Of a stretch of 64,000 nt of DNA, positions 25,801 through 38,447 are shown one piece after another. Origin of the DNA: Apostichopus japonicus (taxonomy: Eukaryota; Echinodermata; Holothuroidea; Aspidochirotida; Stichopodidae); contig NC_092577.1 in the NCBI RefSeq assembly GCF_037975245.1, forward strand, positions 27,815,898-27,879,897, given 5' to 3'. Below the pieces are notes generated by a model. It saw nothing but the letters and a program-made list of their open reading frames with translations, ran no database searches and had not been told where the DNA came from. Each line of letters starts with the position of its first letter. Within the stretch, counting starts at the first letter, position 1. The translations under genes were made by a program, and so were the position numbers.

Positions 25801-27414
25801 ATTATGACATGCATGCTATGTTGTATTATGACATGCATACTATGTTGTATTATGAAATGCATGCTATGTTGTATTATGACATGCATACTATGTTGTATTA
25901 TGACATGCATGCTATGCTGTATTATGACATGCATGCTATGTTGTATTATGACATGCATGCTATGTTGTATTATGACATGCATGCTATGTTGTATTATGAC
26001 ATGCATACTATGTTGTATTATGACATACATGCTATGTTGTATTATGACATGCATGCTATGTTGTATTATGACATGCATGCTATGTTGTATTATGAAATGC
26101 ATGCTATGTTGTATTATGACATGCATACTATGTTGTATTATGAAATGCATACTATGTTGTATTATGACATACATGCTACGTTGTATTATGACATGCATGC
26201 TATGCTGTATTATGACATGCATGCTATGTTGTATTATGAAATGCATGCTATGTTGTATTATGACATGCATACTATGTTGTATTATGAAATGCATACTATG
26301 TTGTATTATGACATACATGCTACGTTGTATTATGACATGCATGCTATGTTGTATTATGACATGCATACTACGTTGTATTATGACATACATGCTACGTTGT
26401 ATTATGACATGCATGCTATGTTGTATTATGACATGCATGCTATGTTGTATTATGACATGCATACTATGTTGTATTATGAAATGCATGCTATGTTGTATTA
26501 TGACATGCATACTATGTTGTATTATGACATGCATGCTATGCTGTATTATGACATGCATGCTATGTTGTATTATGACATGCATGCTATGTTGTATTATGAC
26601 ATGCATACTATGTTGTATTATGAAATGCATGCTATGTTGTATTATGACATGCATACTATGTTGTATTATGACATGCATGCTATGCTGTATTATGACATGC
26701 ATGCTACGTTGTATTATGACATGCATGCTATGTTGTATTATGACATGCATGCTATGTTGTATTATGACATGCATACTATGTTGTATTATGAAATGCATGC
26801 TATGTTGTATTATGACATGCATACTATGTTGTATTATGACATGCATGCTATGCTGTATTATGACATACATGCTACGTTGTATTATGACATGCATGCTATG
26901 CTGTATTATGACATGCATGCTATGTTGTATTATGAAATGCATGCTATGTTGTATTATGACATGCATACTATGTTGTATTATGAAATGCATGCTATGTTGT
27001 ATTATGACATGCATGCTATGTTGTATTATGACATGCATGCTATGTTGTATTATGACATGCATACTATGTTGTATTATGAAATGCATGCTATGTTGTATTA
27101 TGACATGCATGCTATGTTGTATTATGACATACATGCTACGTTGTATTATGACATGCATGCTATGCTGTATTATGACATGCATGCTATGTTGTATTATGAA
27201 ATGCATGCTATGTTGTATTATGACATGCATACTATGTTGTATTATGACATACATGCTATGTTGTGTTATGACATGCATACAATGTTGTATTATGACATGC
27301 ATGCTATGTTCTATTATGACATGCATGCTATGCTGTATTATGACATACATACAATGTTGTATTTATGACATTACGCTATGTTGTATTATGACATACATGC
27401 TATGTTGTATTATG
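19873..27414 (+). repeat. 24-bp satellite array, over 300 units
   Basis: Consensus TGACATGCATGCTATGTTG + TATTA, 24 bp, in about 7.5 kb. Each unit holds the CATGCATG/GCATGC palindromes and a 10-nt alternating purine-pyrimidine stretch. Variation is nearly all single transitions at a few positions (TGC/TAC, ATG/ATA, TAT/CGT, ATT/GTT). Because 24 is divisible by three, three frames stay open for thousands of bases: MTCMLCCI and MHAMLYYD on plus, MHVIIQHS on minus. Rare landmarks show larger duplications: a 456-bp repeat (20145 to 20601), one of about 830-854 bp (22551 to 23405), and one of about 624 bp (25465 to 26089). Short irregular units (CTCTGTTG, TATTTATGACATT) mark 22360-22440 and 23260-23345. 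No codon or protein signature supports a gene. Confidence 0.95.
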
Positions 27415-27690
27415 GGTGATTGGACAACTCCCCCCTGGACGATTACCCCCCGGACAATTACCCCCAGACAACTCCCCCCTGGACAATTACCCCCCGGACA
27501 ATTCCCACCCAGACAATTCCCACCCTGGACAGTTCCCACCCCAGACAATTCCCCCCGGACAATTCCCATCACGGACGACTTCCCCCCGGACAATTACCCC
27601 CCCGGTCAATAACCCTCCCGGACAATTTCCCCCCGGACTATTCCCCCCCCCCCGGACAATTTCCCCCTGACAATAGCCCAAAGAAAATTG
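27415..27690 (+). repeat. Left subrepeat arm of the foldback element
   Basis: About 16 tandem copies of a 15-16-bp unit GGACAATTACCCCCC. C-run length and the ATT/ACT/GAC triplet vary. The plus strand has almost no G outside the GGAC/AGAC starts. It is the inverted counterpart of 29333-29563. Confidence 0.92.
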
Positions 27691-28387
27691 TCAATCGGGA
27701 GCACCCAATTGGGACGATTTTATTACGCTAAGTACCAATAAAAACTGTGCGTGTGAACGATACTATTTTATATTAGCATAACCAACAGGTCCAACTCACT
27801 TGAGAAAAAATATTCACTAAGTTAAAGATACGAACAACGCGTATCTTTGTGCGAGATTCTCGTGCATTAGTGATATATTTATTTATTTCCGCTTTCTGTG
27901 TGTTAACCATGTCTGCCCTGTAGAGACTGACTTTCGCTTAATTTTTTCAACATAAAGGAGTGAGATATGGGTTTACTTTGGTCTACTTACATAGAGATCT
28001 GAATAACCACTTTCGTCCTGTCACGCTACCAATGTAATAATTTTGTAATGTAGTAAAACATACGAACACCGTTGAATTGAAAAGCTTAAATAGCAAAACG
28101 ACTGTAGTTTAGGAGACAAAGTACCAAAACACTTTCTTGTTTCGCGTGCATTGTGTATACTATAGCTTAACTGACACAATGATAATATTTTGGGCGTCAA
28201 TTTGGTAAATTTTTGGAAAAAGAGATTTGGTGCGCTTCGCGCGCACTAGCTGTATTGATACTGTGAGAATTAATTACTCCTTGCACATGCATGTTAGCTA
28301 GATAACCTTAACATTTTCTGCGCACTTCGCGCGCACTTTAGCTGCATTTGTTTCCGGGTAGAGGCTTTTATTTGAATCTTTTTTATG

Positions 28388-29210
28388 CCTTGCCAGAGGC
28401 AAAAGGAATATATGCATTCACGCATGTGTGTGTGCGTGTGTCTGTCTGTGACGCCGGCTTGTAATCACGATAACTGAACGATGCAGATCCGATCGGTCTC
28501 ATACTTGGTGGGTAGGTTACCTATAATGAGTAGATGGTCCCAATCTCATTAATATATATTAAAAAGTGGACGGACTCCGTATCTCGGCAATCAAATGGAT
28601 GATTTGTTCAAACTTGTTTGGTAGCATTGGTAGGAGGTGGGGTACATGCGTATGTTAATACCTTATCGCATCTCATTGATATTCATGAGGGGCGGAGCCA
28701 AATGTAATTTCGTTGAAAATTGCTCGTAATCACGCTAAGTCAATGACGCAAAGTTTGATCTCATTCCCATACTTGGGAATAGTGAGTAGGTGGTCCCTAT
28801 TGTTTGTGGTGCCAATATCATTAAAATTCATGACTGGGTGGGGCTTCGAACAATTTCTTTAAATGATACTATCTCGGCAACCGTCTGTCCGATTTTGTTC
28901 AAACTTATTTTGGTGGCATTGGTGGGAGGTGTGGGTACATGTGTAGGTTAGAACCCTACTGCATCTCATTAATATTTTTGAGGGGCGTGGCCAAATGTAG
29001 TTTCGATGAAAATTGCTCAGAACCACTTTTTGATTCCTTGCCAGAGGCGGAAGATGTGCATGCGTGATCAATAGGGTTCTTCTACTCAGTATGGCGCATC
29101 TATGTACCAAGTATGACTTCAATCCAACATGCCATTGTTGAGTTATCGTGTTTACGAGCTAAGGGCGTCACATACACACACACACACTCTCCGCCCGCAT
29201 GAATGCATAA
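28388..29210. repeat. Nested repeat inside the foldback element, with 43-bp inverted ends
   Basis: TGCATTCACGC...TGTGACGCC (28413-28455) and GGCGTCACATACAC...CGCATGAATGCA (29164-29207) are inverted repeats rich in GT/CA. Between them a block of about 160 bp occurs twice in direct orientation (28568-28730 and 28855-29025), sharing TATCTCGGCAA, TTTGTTCAAACTT, GGCATTGGT, CATCTCATT and GGGGCG(T/G)(G/A)GCCAAATGTA. CCTTGCCAGAGGC also occurs twice (28388 and 29037). No protein is encoded. Confidence 0.75.
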
Positions 29211-29332
29211 GTTACGACTGTCACCGAAACCAAAACTGAAATCTCCTGTTGCACACCACCAATTTTACTGGAATAATAGTCTTAACCCCGCCTACATCGG
29301 CTGTCAATCAATCGTCGAAATTTCCGAGGAAG

Positions 29333-29563
29333 GGGATTGCCCGGGGGGAAATTGTCCGGGGGGAAATTGTCATGGGTGGGAATTGTCCGGAGTGGGAATT
29401 GTCCGGGGGGCAATTGTCAGGGTTTGCAATTGTCCGGGTGGAAATTGTCCGGTGGGCAAATGTCAGGGTTGGGAATTGTCCGGGTGGGAATTGTCCGAGG
29501 GGGAATCGTCCGGGGGGTAATAGTCCGGGGGGAAATCGTCCAGGGGGGAATTGTCCGGGAACC
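29333..29563 (-). repeat. Right subrepeat arm of the foldback element
   Basis: About 15 copies of GGGGGGAAATTGTCC and variants (GGGTGGGAATTGTCC, GGGGGCAATTGTCAG), the reverse complement of the left arm's unit. The array is G-rich on the plus strand and ends GTCCGGGAACC against the target duplication. Confidence 0.92.
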
Positions 29564-29870
29564 GTATTATGACATGCATGCTATGTTGTGTTATGACATG
29601 CATACTATGTTGTATTATGACATACATGCTATGTTGTGTTATGACATGCATGCTATGTTGTATTATGACATGCATACTGTGTTGTATTATGACATGCACG
29701 CTATGTTGTATTATGACATACATGCTATGTTTATTATGACATACATGCTATGTTGTATTATGACATGCATACTGTGTTGTATTATGACATGCATACTGTG
29801 TTGTGTTATGACATGCACACTGTGTTGTATTATGACATGCATACTTTGATGTATTATGCCTCGTGTACTA
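29564..29870 (+). repeat. 24-bp satellite, continuation beyond the foldback insertion
   Basis: About 12 units of the same 24-bp satellite in the same orientation and register as the array ending at 27414. The last units (29830-29935) decay into TACTATGTCGAT variants, which marks the original array edge. Confidence 0.93.
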
Positions 29871-29939
29871 TGTCGATTTCTCTATACTTCGTTCCATTTA
29901 CATTCACTGTAGATAATAACATGCATACTATGTCGATGT

Positions 29940-31153
29940 AAATATTTTGATGTAAAATTTGCACTTGAATTATTTTCTTCTTACTTGACCGATTGATTGA
30001 TTAACAATTCCAATGTTTTTCAAAAAGAAGTTTTAAAACGAATCAAACAATGCTGAAAATTCTCTTGCCTCGTAATTCGTTTTCGTCGAAATTGAAGTAC
30101 AGTGATTAACTCTATTTACTAACGCACAGGTCACATTATCTCGGACAGATAACTCAGCATTTGGGTACTCAAAAATGAATTCATCTGAACTAATTCTCTA
30201 ACGAATTCGTCATAACGGTAATGTGTAATCAATAGGCTTCGTCCGAGTTTTCAGAGCTCTCACGGATTGTTACTTTTCTCCGTTAAAAACCAGAAATAAG
30301 TCAAAATATTATAGAGAAAAGTGGCCGGGAGATGGGGGTGGCAAGCTTTCATAAGCACAATAACACGGTAAACGGCTGTTCCATAAATTCCATTGGGTTG
30401 TGAGGAATACCAAAGAATGCACAGCATATACTGTTGTCTTAATGACAAGTACGGGGAACGGACCCCCGGGGTGTGTCATTAATGGGGAAATGATTGCGCC
30501 ACTGGGATAAGCTATAATGATTACTGCGCAGTGAGATACGTGAAATGTGTAATGACTGACGCATATAGTGAAATTCGTAATATGATAATTGTTATCCCTT
30601 AATCACGAAAGATCTACGTTTTATTAACAAAACTCTGATCAAATTGAATAAAATAAAATAAAAATATTTGTGAATGTATGCGTCAAATCTGGTATGCTCA
30701 TATAAAAGTAACAGCATGAAGAGGTTGAGGTTGACATCAGATATGCATATGCATATGCATATGCTTTACCAGAGGGGAAAAATGGGGGCGAGTTCACGGT
30801 CATTAGGCAAACAAAATGCGTTCATTCACCGTACATATCATGCACATTGTACAGTCAACTGTAGCATGGAAGTTTGACATCGACATTATTACAAGAAAAA
30901 GTCACTTTATTTTCACCAAAAAGAGACCTGTTATTGTATACATTGTGGGTAAGCGCCGGAGTCTTAGGAAACAATTTCGCAACTACGTATAGTTTCTTAG
31001 GTTATACTTATCAGGGATTTGAGAATAATCTTGGTGCCAAGGAATTCAGCTTCATTGTCGATCGTAGGATGCAGGTTTGGGAATTACACTGTGATTCGCA
31101 CTATCATATATCGGGCAGATGTTCTTGAGAGCAAAGGGGGACACTGGTACACC
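29940..31153. other. Intergenic, no gene seen
   Basis: Contains a (TATGCA)4 repeat at 30742-30764 and nothing else assignable. Short open frames at 30674-31128 show no domain. Confidence 0.5.
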
Positions 31154-31203
31154 ATTTGCAGGCGCGTATCCAGGATTTTCAAACCCGGGGGGCGCGAATT
31201 ACT

Positions 31204-31320
31204 ATCTAAGCGGAGCGCCACCATCGGTTGGCGCGCAGCGTACAAGAAAATTTCTTGTTTTGAACAACCCCCCCCCCCCAGATCACCGGAAACGGCACTT
31301 CTCGGGCTTGAAATGACCAA
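31204..31320 (+). repeat. Hairpin cassette copy in the 2.2-kb element
   Basis: CTATCTAAGCGGAGCGCCAC at 31204, then a TTGGCGCGCAGCGTACAAG arm, and 'CAGATCACCGGAAACGGCAC' near 31280. The GCGCCA/TGGCGC hairpin is intact. Confidence 0.8.
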
Positions 31321-31853
31321 CCAGATGTACACTTTTTGCCTGAGAACCAGGTATTTCCTAATAGTTTTTTTTTCCATCCATAACCTTTTTGAAGTTTGTC
31401 AACCCGGCACACATCATGTCCGACCTGATGGCATCTCCTGTGGGTCTTTGCTTTTGTAGGTGATTCTACGTCGCGGCCCACAATACCCGTCAGCCCCACT
31501 TTTCAAGGTTTTAAGCCCCATATTTGTTCAGAATTTGAAAATTCACATTTCTCGTGAATAAACTCACTTCAAAACATACCCATAATGTTGTACAAAATTT
31601 CATCTATGGACAACCAATATAGAAGAACTTCCTTCAACCCCTAACAGACCGGTCAAAATTGCACGAGTAGAGGGAAGTGTGATGCAGAATGTTGGTCAGA
31701 TATTTTCGAAAATTCAGACACAGTTAATTTATTGGTGTACAAACATTAAAACCTGTTATAACGGCTATTATAAAACTTGGTTGAAGGAAATGAAAAAATA
31801 GCAGATATTTCCGAAAGCGAACACTACACACATAGGCGTAGGAGGCGCGGCGG

Positions 31854-32233
31854 CAGTGGCGGAGCTAGGGGTATTGGTCAGGAGTGGCGAGAATGGTCTG
31901 TAGGAGCGCTTTCGACACTATCTAAGCGGAGCGCCACCACTGGTTGGCGCGTAACGTACAGAAAATTTTTGAATAAAGATACTCCCTAGATCGCCGGAAA
32001 TGACCCTTTCCGGGCCTGGCTAATTTGCAGATAAACGAAGAATAAGGTGTCATCGCCAAATTACACCAACAAAATGTGACAAATGTCAATAAGTAGATGA
32101 GAGAGAAGTAAAAAAGTTAATAATCTAGAATAAGTTAAAAGTCATAAAGAGCTGTAAAAGGCGCCAGCAGTCCATTTGAGTCCGTCAGGGGGGGGGGCAT
32201 CCACCCCCCGACCGTATGGACGCTCCGCCACTG
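31854..32233. mobile_element. hAT MITE nested in the 2.2-kb element, 380 bp
   Basis: CAGTGGCGGAGC at 31854-31865 and GCTCCGCCACTG at 32222-32233 are perfect 12-bp inverted ends. They are flanked by CGCGGCGG on both sides (31846-31853 and 32234-32241), a perfect 8-bp target duplication. The ends and duplication length fit hAT. Inside, 31919-32010 is another copy of the hairpin cassette (CTATCTAAGCGGAGCGCC... TTGGCGCGTAACGTAC ... AGATCGCCGGAAATGACCCT). No ORF of significance. The perfect duplication makes it younger than its host element. Confidence 0.88.
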
Positions 32234-32639
32234 CGCGGCGGGGGTGCAGGCCCTAATTCGCCATTACTAATGTAAAAGAGAGTTTTGATATAATTGGACC
32301 TCCATGCTTTTTCTCCATCTACATGAGACATGTTGTTGTTTACATTAGCATCCCGCGAAATACTGCGCAATTTGAACGGACCGTACGGTACATGATGGCA
32401 TGCGATGTAATAACCGATGCTTGCTTATATGATATTGACATGAACACGTGAAACACGTGAAACACGTGAAAATTGTTGGTTATTTTTTCAGGCAAGTCGG
32501 ACAGTTTTGAGGCTTTTCATCCTGGAACGCCATTTTCATGCCCACTGATATGATGTGATATCTGCTGTTTGCGTTACAAATTCGAACAGGCGCGTAGCGA
32601 GGAATTTGCCAAGGGAGGGGCGAAGCCTGTAGGCAAATT

Positions 32640-32830
32640 ATCTAAGCGTAGCGCCACGATAGGTTGGCGCGAAGTGTACAAGGAAATATTGGCCGAAAAT
32701 GCCTCCCAGAACGCTGGAAATGGCACTACCCAGGACCATTTGTTAGCGCGAAGCGTACAAGCAAATTTTGGCCGAAAATGTCTCCCAGATCGCTGGAAAT
32801 GACACTTCCCAGGCCTTGTAAGTTGCCTCT
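32640..32830 (+). repeat. Hairpin cassette, one full and one partial tandem copy
   Basis: TATCTAAGCGTAGCGCCACG, GGTTGGCGCGAAGTGTACAA and GAACGCTGGAAATGGCACTA form the first copy. GTTAGCGCGAAGCGTACAAG ... CAGATCGCTGGAAATGACAC (32743-32805) is a second, lacking the 5' part. The hairpin stem is kept in the first. Confidence 0.75.
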
Positions 32831-33373
32831 AAGCACTTTCTATTTTGAAATTACTTAGCGATATCATTTAAAAAAAATGCTGAATGGGGGGGGGGCGGGC
32901 GGTCGCCCCCATCCCAAAATGCGTCATGTTCCCCGACGACACGGTCGAGTTCGAGACTAGCCACAGTTGGTTTCATAGCACAATTCTACACACGCGTTAT
33001 GATAGACCATATATAGTACATATATAGATCATTAGTGAGAGAGGAAAATGGAAACGTCAAAAAATGGAGTTGTCGGTGTGAGGGGTAGGGTGAGTCACAC
33101 TTTTACGAAATCATTGATCCGTCACTGGCTACCCTTCAGCGCTGTAATGATGTCACTGTTCCTCTTTCTCTCCCCGGTGTCTTCGCGTTTTTCTTTTACT
33201 CCCTCCTTTTCTCCTTTTTCTCTCTTTCTTCTTTTTCTTTTCCCTTCCTTCCTCTCCTCCTCCTCTTTTTTCCCCTCTTTTTTCCTTTTTTCTTCTCTTT
33301 TTTTTCTCTCCTCTTTTTCTTACCCGGGGGGCGCGCGCCCCCAACGCCCCCCCCTGGATACGCACCTGATTTG

Positions 33374-36650
<3,277 letters not shown>

Positions 36651-36785
36651 AAAAGTAAGACAGGGCCTGACGTTTCGATCCTAGCAGGATCTTCTTCAGA
36701 GGCTGAATTAATTTTAATAATAATAATCGATTCAGCCTTTGAAGAAGATCCTACTAGGATCGAAACGTCAGGCCCTCTTACTTTT
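36651..36785. repeat. Inverted repeat carrying two hammerhead-ribozyme-like cores
   Basis: Arms of about 57 bp (36651-36708 and 36730-36785) pair with about two mismatches and a 2-nt gap. Read on the minus strand, the left arm gives CTGAAGA (36693-36699), a 6-bp stem GATCCT/AGGATC with a 3-nt loop (36677-36691), then GAAACGTC (36669-36676). AGGC after GTC can pair with GCCT before CTGAAGA. That is the hammerhead order: CUGANGA, helix II, GAAA, minimal helix III, cleavage triplet GUC. The right arm on the plus strand is the same except TTGAAGA (36739-36745), a core C-to-T change. Hammerheads with very short helix III are known from Penelope-like retroelements. The assignment is inference. Confidence 0.6.
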
Positions 36786-37144
36786 ACACATTCTAATACA
36801 CGGGCTCTCTAGAGGATAAGCAGTTTGCTAACAGTTTTATTTTATTTTGATATTTATATATAGTTTAAGAATGCCGATTAATTAAATTTAGCGGGCTGCA
36901 AAACCAAGGGATGCAAAAGTTAAATACCTTACTGATATATTATTTGATATTTCTTACCCATTCATCCACACCCTCACTATGAATTATCCGAAGGGAAATT
37001 TTTTTTTTTTTTTTTTTTTTGTGAGGGATATATGCGTATAGGAACTGTGTGCTTTGGTTTTATGGAAATACCCTTTCTGTAGGATATATTCTTATTAATT
37101 TAAGCCTAACTGTGTTCATAAGGTGTATTTCTCGGAAGTGTAAT
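36786..37144. other. Spacer with T18 tract, no gene seen
   Basis: Contains a long T run (37001-37020). Nothing else is assignable. Confidence 0.5.
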
Positions 37145-37854
37145 GGATATCAATCTTTCTCTCATCGAAAGTGAGGTCTCCTGGAATAATTTCCCCGTTC
37201 TATTAAGGAATTTATTCCCTTACATCACATTGATTTTTCTCTTTCATCATTATTAGCTTAATTTATAATACTTCTACTACTAATAATATTTTGAGGATTA
37301 TTTTCCCCCTCCCCATCACCACCTTATCCCCTCCCCGCTCTCCGCTCTAACTCCCCTGCCAGATAAACGCAATTTCGCTTGCGGGATATACTCAAATCTC
37401 AAAATTACAAGTTTTTACATGTTGTTTCCTTTCGTTATAGTAACTCAACTTCTACAGTACTCAGGTACTGCAAAACCGATTGTATGCAGCGTATATAGAG
37501 CGACCAGTACCAGTAATTAGTTGTGGCATCTCATCACTGATTGACGCTTAGGAAGTACAAAGGGCAACCCACGTGTAGAGGCATACAATCATCATTAATG
37601 AGCTTGACTAGGAGTTATGACGTGTATGTTTTCAGCAATCGAAATTGCGTTAATCTGACAGGGGAGTTAGAGCGGAGAGCGGGGAGGGGATATGGTGGTG
37701 ATGGGGAGGGGGAAATAATCCTCAAAATATTATTAGTGTTAGTAGTATTATAAATTAAGCTAATAATGATGAAAGAGAAAAATCAGTGTGATGTAAGGAA
37801 TAAATTCCTTAATTATTCCAGCAGACCTAACTTTCGATGGGAAAAAGATTGACC
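37145..37854. mobile_element. Long inverted repeat, arms about 220-240 bp (MITE-like)
   Basis: 37145-37382 and 37634-37854 are reverse complements at about 90% or better. Landmarks are ATCAATCTTTCTC/GAAAAAGATTGA at the outer ends, TTACATCACA, TAATAATATTTTGAGGATTA, CCCCTCCCC and TGCCAGATAAACGCAATTTC at the inner ends. The right arm lacks about 16 nt present on the left near 37190. The spacer (about 250 bp) is unrelated and non-coding. A foldback or MITE origin is likely, but no clear target duplication was found. Confidence 0.85.
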
Positions 37855-38066
37855 ATGGGAGGAACCACAGAGAAACCCCAAAGCCTCAAGAAAAAATGGA
37901 TCATCTGTAGTTTAATGTTTTCCGACAGAAGGGCACATTTGAATTTTGTTATATGTTTCAACAAAATAGAGCAATGTTTAATTACAAAACTGGAAAGTGG
38001 GTATTCTCTTTACCAATAAGGACACTTCTAATTTTCAAAATGGGCACTTTAATTTTATTCACAAAA

Positions 38067-38122
38067 CGGGGTTGGGGTTGGGTTTGGGGGTTAGGGGTTG
38101 GGGTGGGGGTTGGGGTGGTGGT
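38067..38122 (+). repeat. G-rich TTGGGG-like tract, G-quadruplex candidate
   Basis: Ten or more G runs separated by TT, TTA or T (GGGGTTGGGGTTGGGTTTGG and onward, including GGGGGTTAGGGG). This resembles telomere-type repeats in composition and could fold as a G-quadruplex. It is too degenerate and short to call interstitial telomere. Confidence 0.7.
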
Positions 38123-38413
38123 ACGTGCCCTTTTTGTCCCATCGCACCCAGCAGCCCCAGTTAAAATCTTAGCAGTCACCGTGTGGATATTTTCAAGTGC
38201 CATGATATTCCAAACCATCATGTATCATATGGTGATTAGTTATCATAGGATAACCCATGGCGAAGAGTTCTATCATCTTTGTCTATAGGGAGTGTCAGGT
38301 TACGAGTTTGCTTTATAAATATGTGAACAGCGCCACCGAGTATTTGACTCAGTAATAACATATACCATTCTTGTTAATGTTCCCGTGCACTTGAGGCCCC
38401 ATGACGACAGTGT

Positions 38414-38447
38414 ATGACGTCAATTCGAAACGTCATGTTTCGAATTG
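38414..38447. repeat. Two mutually exclusive hairpins
   Basis: ATGACGT (38414-38420) pairs with ACGTCAT (38430-38436). CAATTCGAAAC (38421-38431) pairs perfectly with GTTTCGAATTG (38437-38447). The two share bases, so only one can form at a time. Confidence 0.75.

Larger units (their letters stand above)
27415..29563. mobile_element. Foldback (TU-like) transposon inserted in the satellite
   Basis: The satellite is interrupted exactly between two copies of GTATTATG (27407-27414 and 29564-29571), a perfect 8-bp target duplication. The left end GGTGATTGGACAACTCC and the inverted right end (reverse complement GGTTCCCGGACAATTCC) share GGT...GGACAA.TCC. Each arm is a tandem array of a 15-16-bp subrepeat (GGACAATTACCCCCC on the left, its complement on the right). 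The interior of about 1.6 kb has no transposase ORF, so the element is non-autonomous. Arms of short subrepeats with 8-bp duplications are the architecture of foldback transposons and, as I recall, of sea-urchin TU elements. The family assignment is inference; the structure is directly visible. Confidence 0.88.
31159..33368. mobile_element. 2.2-kb element with terminal inverted repeats, copy 1
   Basis: CAGGCGCGTATCCAGG at 31159 and CCTGGATACGCACCTG ending at 33368 are 16-bp inverted repeats with one mismatch. Both are flanked by ATTTG (31154-31158 and 33369-33373), a perfect 5-bp target duplication. The first 580 bp and last 450 bp (32917-33368) recur at 47226-47796 and 48873-49367, at about nine bases in ten by eye. 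The interior carries the hairpin cassette several times, a nested hAT MITE (31854-32233), three CACGTG hexamers at 9-bp spacing (32445-32468) and a pyrimidine tract (33160-33325). No transposase is encoded. The superfamily is unassigned; 5-bp duplications are unusual for animal DNA transposons. Confidence 0.8.

Noticed and set aside
19805-27612. Open frames of up to 1427 residues (MTCMLCCI, MHAMLYYD, MHVIIQHS repeats)
   Set aside because: All arise from a 24-bp satellite whose unit length is divisible by three; three frames are open at once on both strands, with no domain or gene signals.
27416-27731. Proline-rich ORFs in the C-rich arm
   Set aside because: They are translations of the foldback arm subrepeats.
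29203-29572. Glycine-rich (GGNCPGG) ORFs
   Set aside because: Translations of the right foldback arm, not a collagen-like gene.
19873-29870. CRISPR-like direct repeats
   Set aside because: Units are directly adjacent with no unique spacers, and the context is a eukaryotic satellite.
38067-38122. Interstitial telomere repeat
   Set aside because: Runs of TTGGGG/TTTGGG are irregular, short and not the TTAGGG expected for animals; it is better described as a G-rich tract.
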